Assembly (NCBI GenBank): GCA_965153355.1
Contig: OZ231127.1
Location: 56,544,001-56,608,000, forward strand
Length of the DNA stretch: 64,000 nt
Source of the DNA: Flaccisagitta enflata
Taxonomy: Eukaryota; Chaetognatha; Sagittoidea; Aphragmophora
Reading direction: 5' to 3'
In this document: one piece after another, positions 63,547 to 64,000 of the stretch
How the letters are laid out: every line of letters begins with the position of its first letter
How positions within the stretch are numbered: the stretch's first letter is position 1
The notes under the pieces: model-generated
Told to the model about the DNA's origin: nothing
What the model saw: only the letters and a program-made list of their open reading frames with translations
Database searches by the model: none
Translations under genes and position numbers: made by a program

Positions 63547-64000
63547 CAGTTAAACTTTGCAATAACGGACCCAAGAGTAACGGAAACCCAGCAGTAGCGG
63601 AAGGATTTCATTAGTCCTTGCATTTTCTCTTTTATTTCCTTGTATGAAAATCCCGCTAGAACCGGCTTCGCCTGTATCGAAAAGTTCGTCTAATCCGCAT
63701 GACCTGAGCGGTCCGGAGGCCAGTAATCTCTAGGCCAATAACGGAAAATCGGCATCCATCAATGGCAATCGCCGCGAAGCTAGTGGTGAAATTGTTGGCA
63801 TCAATAGGATTTTGCGAAATTGGAGAGAGAGAGAGAGCTCTGCCGCATGTATGACTGACGCACTACTCATTTACTTAATCCATTTCCAACATCTAACAAA
63901 AATGAATTCACCAACAATTTAAAAGATTTGTTTTTCCATGCCAAAAAAGTGAAGATCCTCGATATTTTATGAAGAGAAAACCCGCCTGCAGACATGACAT
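63547..64000. other. pogo-like left end and gap to window edge
   Basis: CAGTTAAACTTTGCAATAAC matches the pogo-like left end. TAACGGA words recur to about 63745; a right end is not clear. Nothing else seen. Confidence 0.4.

Overview
The window looks like nuclear DNA from an invertebrate animal. It has one interrupted gene with GT/AG introns, very little other coding sequence, many long microsatellites ((CT)n, (GT)n, (CAA)n, (CATT)n), minisatellites and many non-autonomous transposons. There is no sign of operons, Shine-Dalgarno sites, CRISPR or rRNA. The species cannot be named from the sequence. The gene product is of the vertebrate-like (type II) cryptochrome class, which is widespread in animals.

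REGION 1 (about 0.9-17.7 kb, minus strand): a cryptochrome gene. Ten exons between 17632 and 2630 join in phase to a 510-residue photolyase-homology region. A candidate 70-nt linking exon (2163-2094) and a terminal exon (1688-931) add a Gln/Ala/Ser/Thr-rich tail, about 785 residues in all. The introns are packed with inverted-repeat (foldback/MITE) elements and microsatellites. Intron 1 is almost wholly one 2.7-kb foldback element, and intron 2 is mostly another. A third family ends about 50 bp from exon 7. Two splice donors sit beside long dinucleotide runs.

REGION 2 (17.7-56 kb): no host gene that I can support. It holds a truncated non-LTR retrotransposon ORF (18260-19513, minus), nested foldback elements, a pogo-like MITE, 28-bp, 23-bp and 20-bp minisatellites, a tRNA-like sequence, and many copies of a short structured repeat. 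That repeat has a 5' hairpin, a (GTCY)n tetranucleotide core, a distant 3' arm complementary to the 5' arm, and a terminal GGCC hairpin. I interpret it as a Helentron/HINE-like family.

REGION 3 (56-64 kb): a complete DD41D mariner (56324-57712, TA duplication, terminal inverted repeats) whose transposase has one frameshift; GGAAGC hexamer arrays; a 0.8-kb tandem duplication whose second copy carries a 1,008-bp palindromic insertion with a CTAA duplication and an intact empty-site homologue beside it; and two interleaved foldback elements whose arms each contain smaller hairpins (62.5-63.3 kb).

The strongest candidates for something undescribed are the structured (GTCY)n family, in which three separated segments change together from copy to copy; the interleaved hairpin-arm foldbacks; and the dense packing of foldbacks around small cryptochrome exons.
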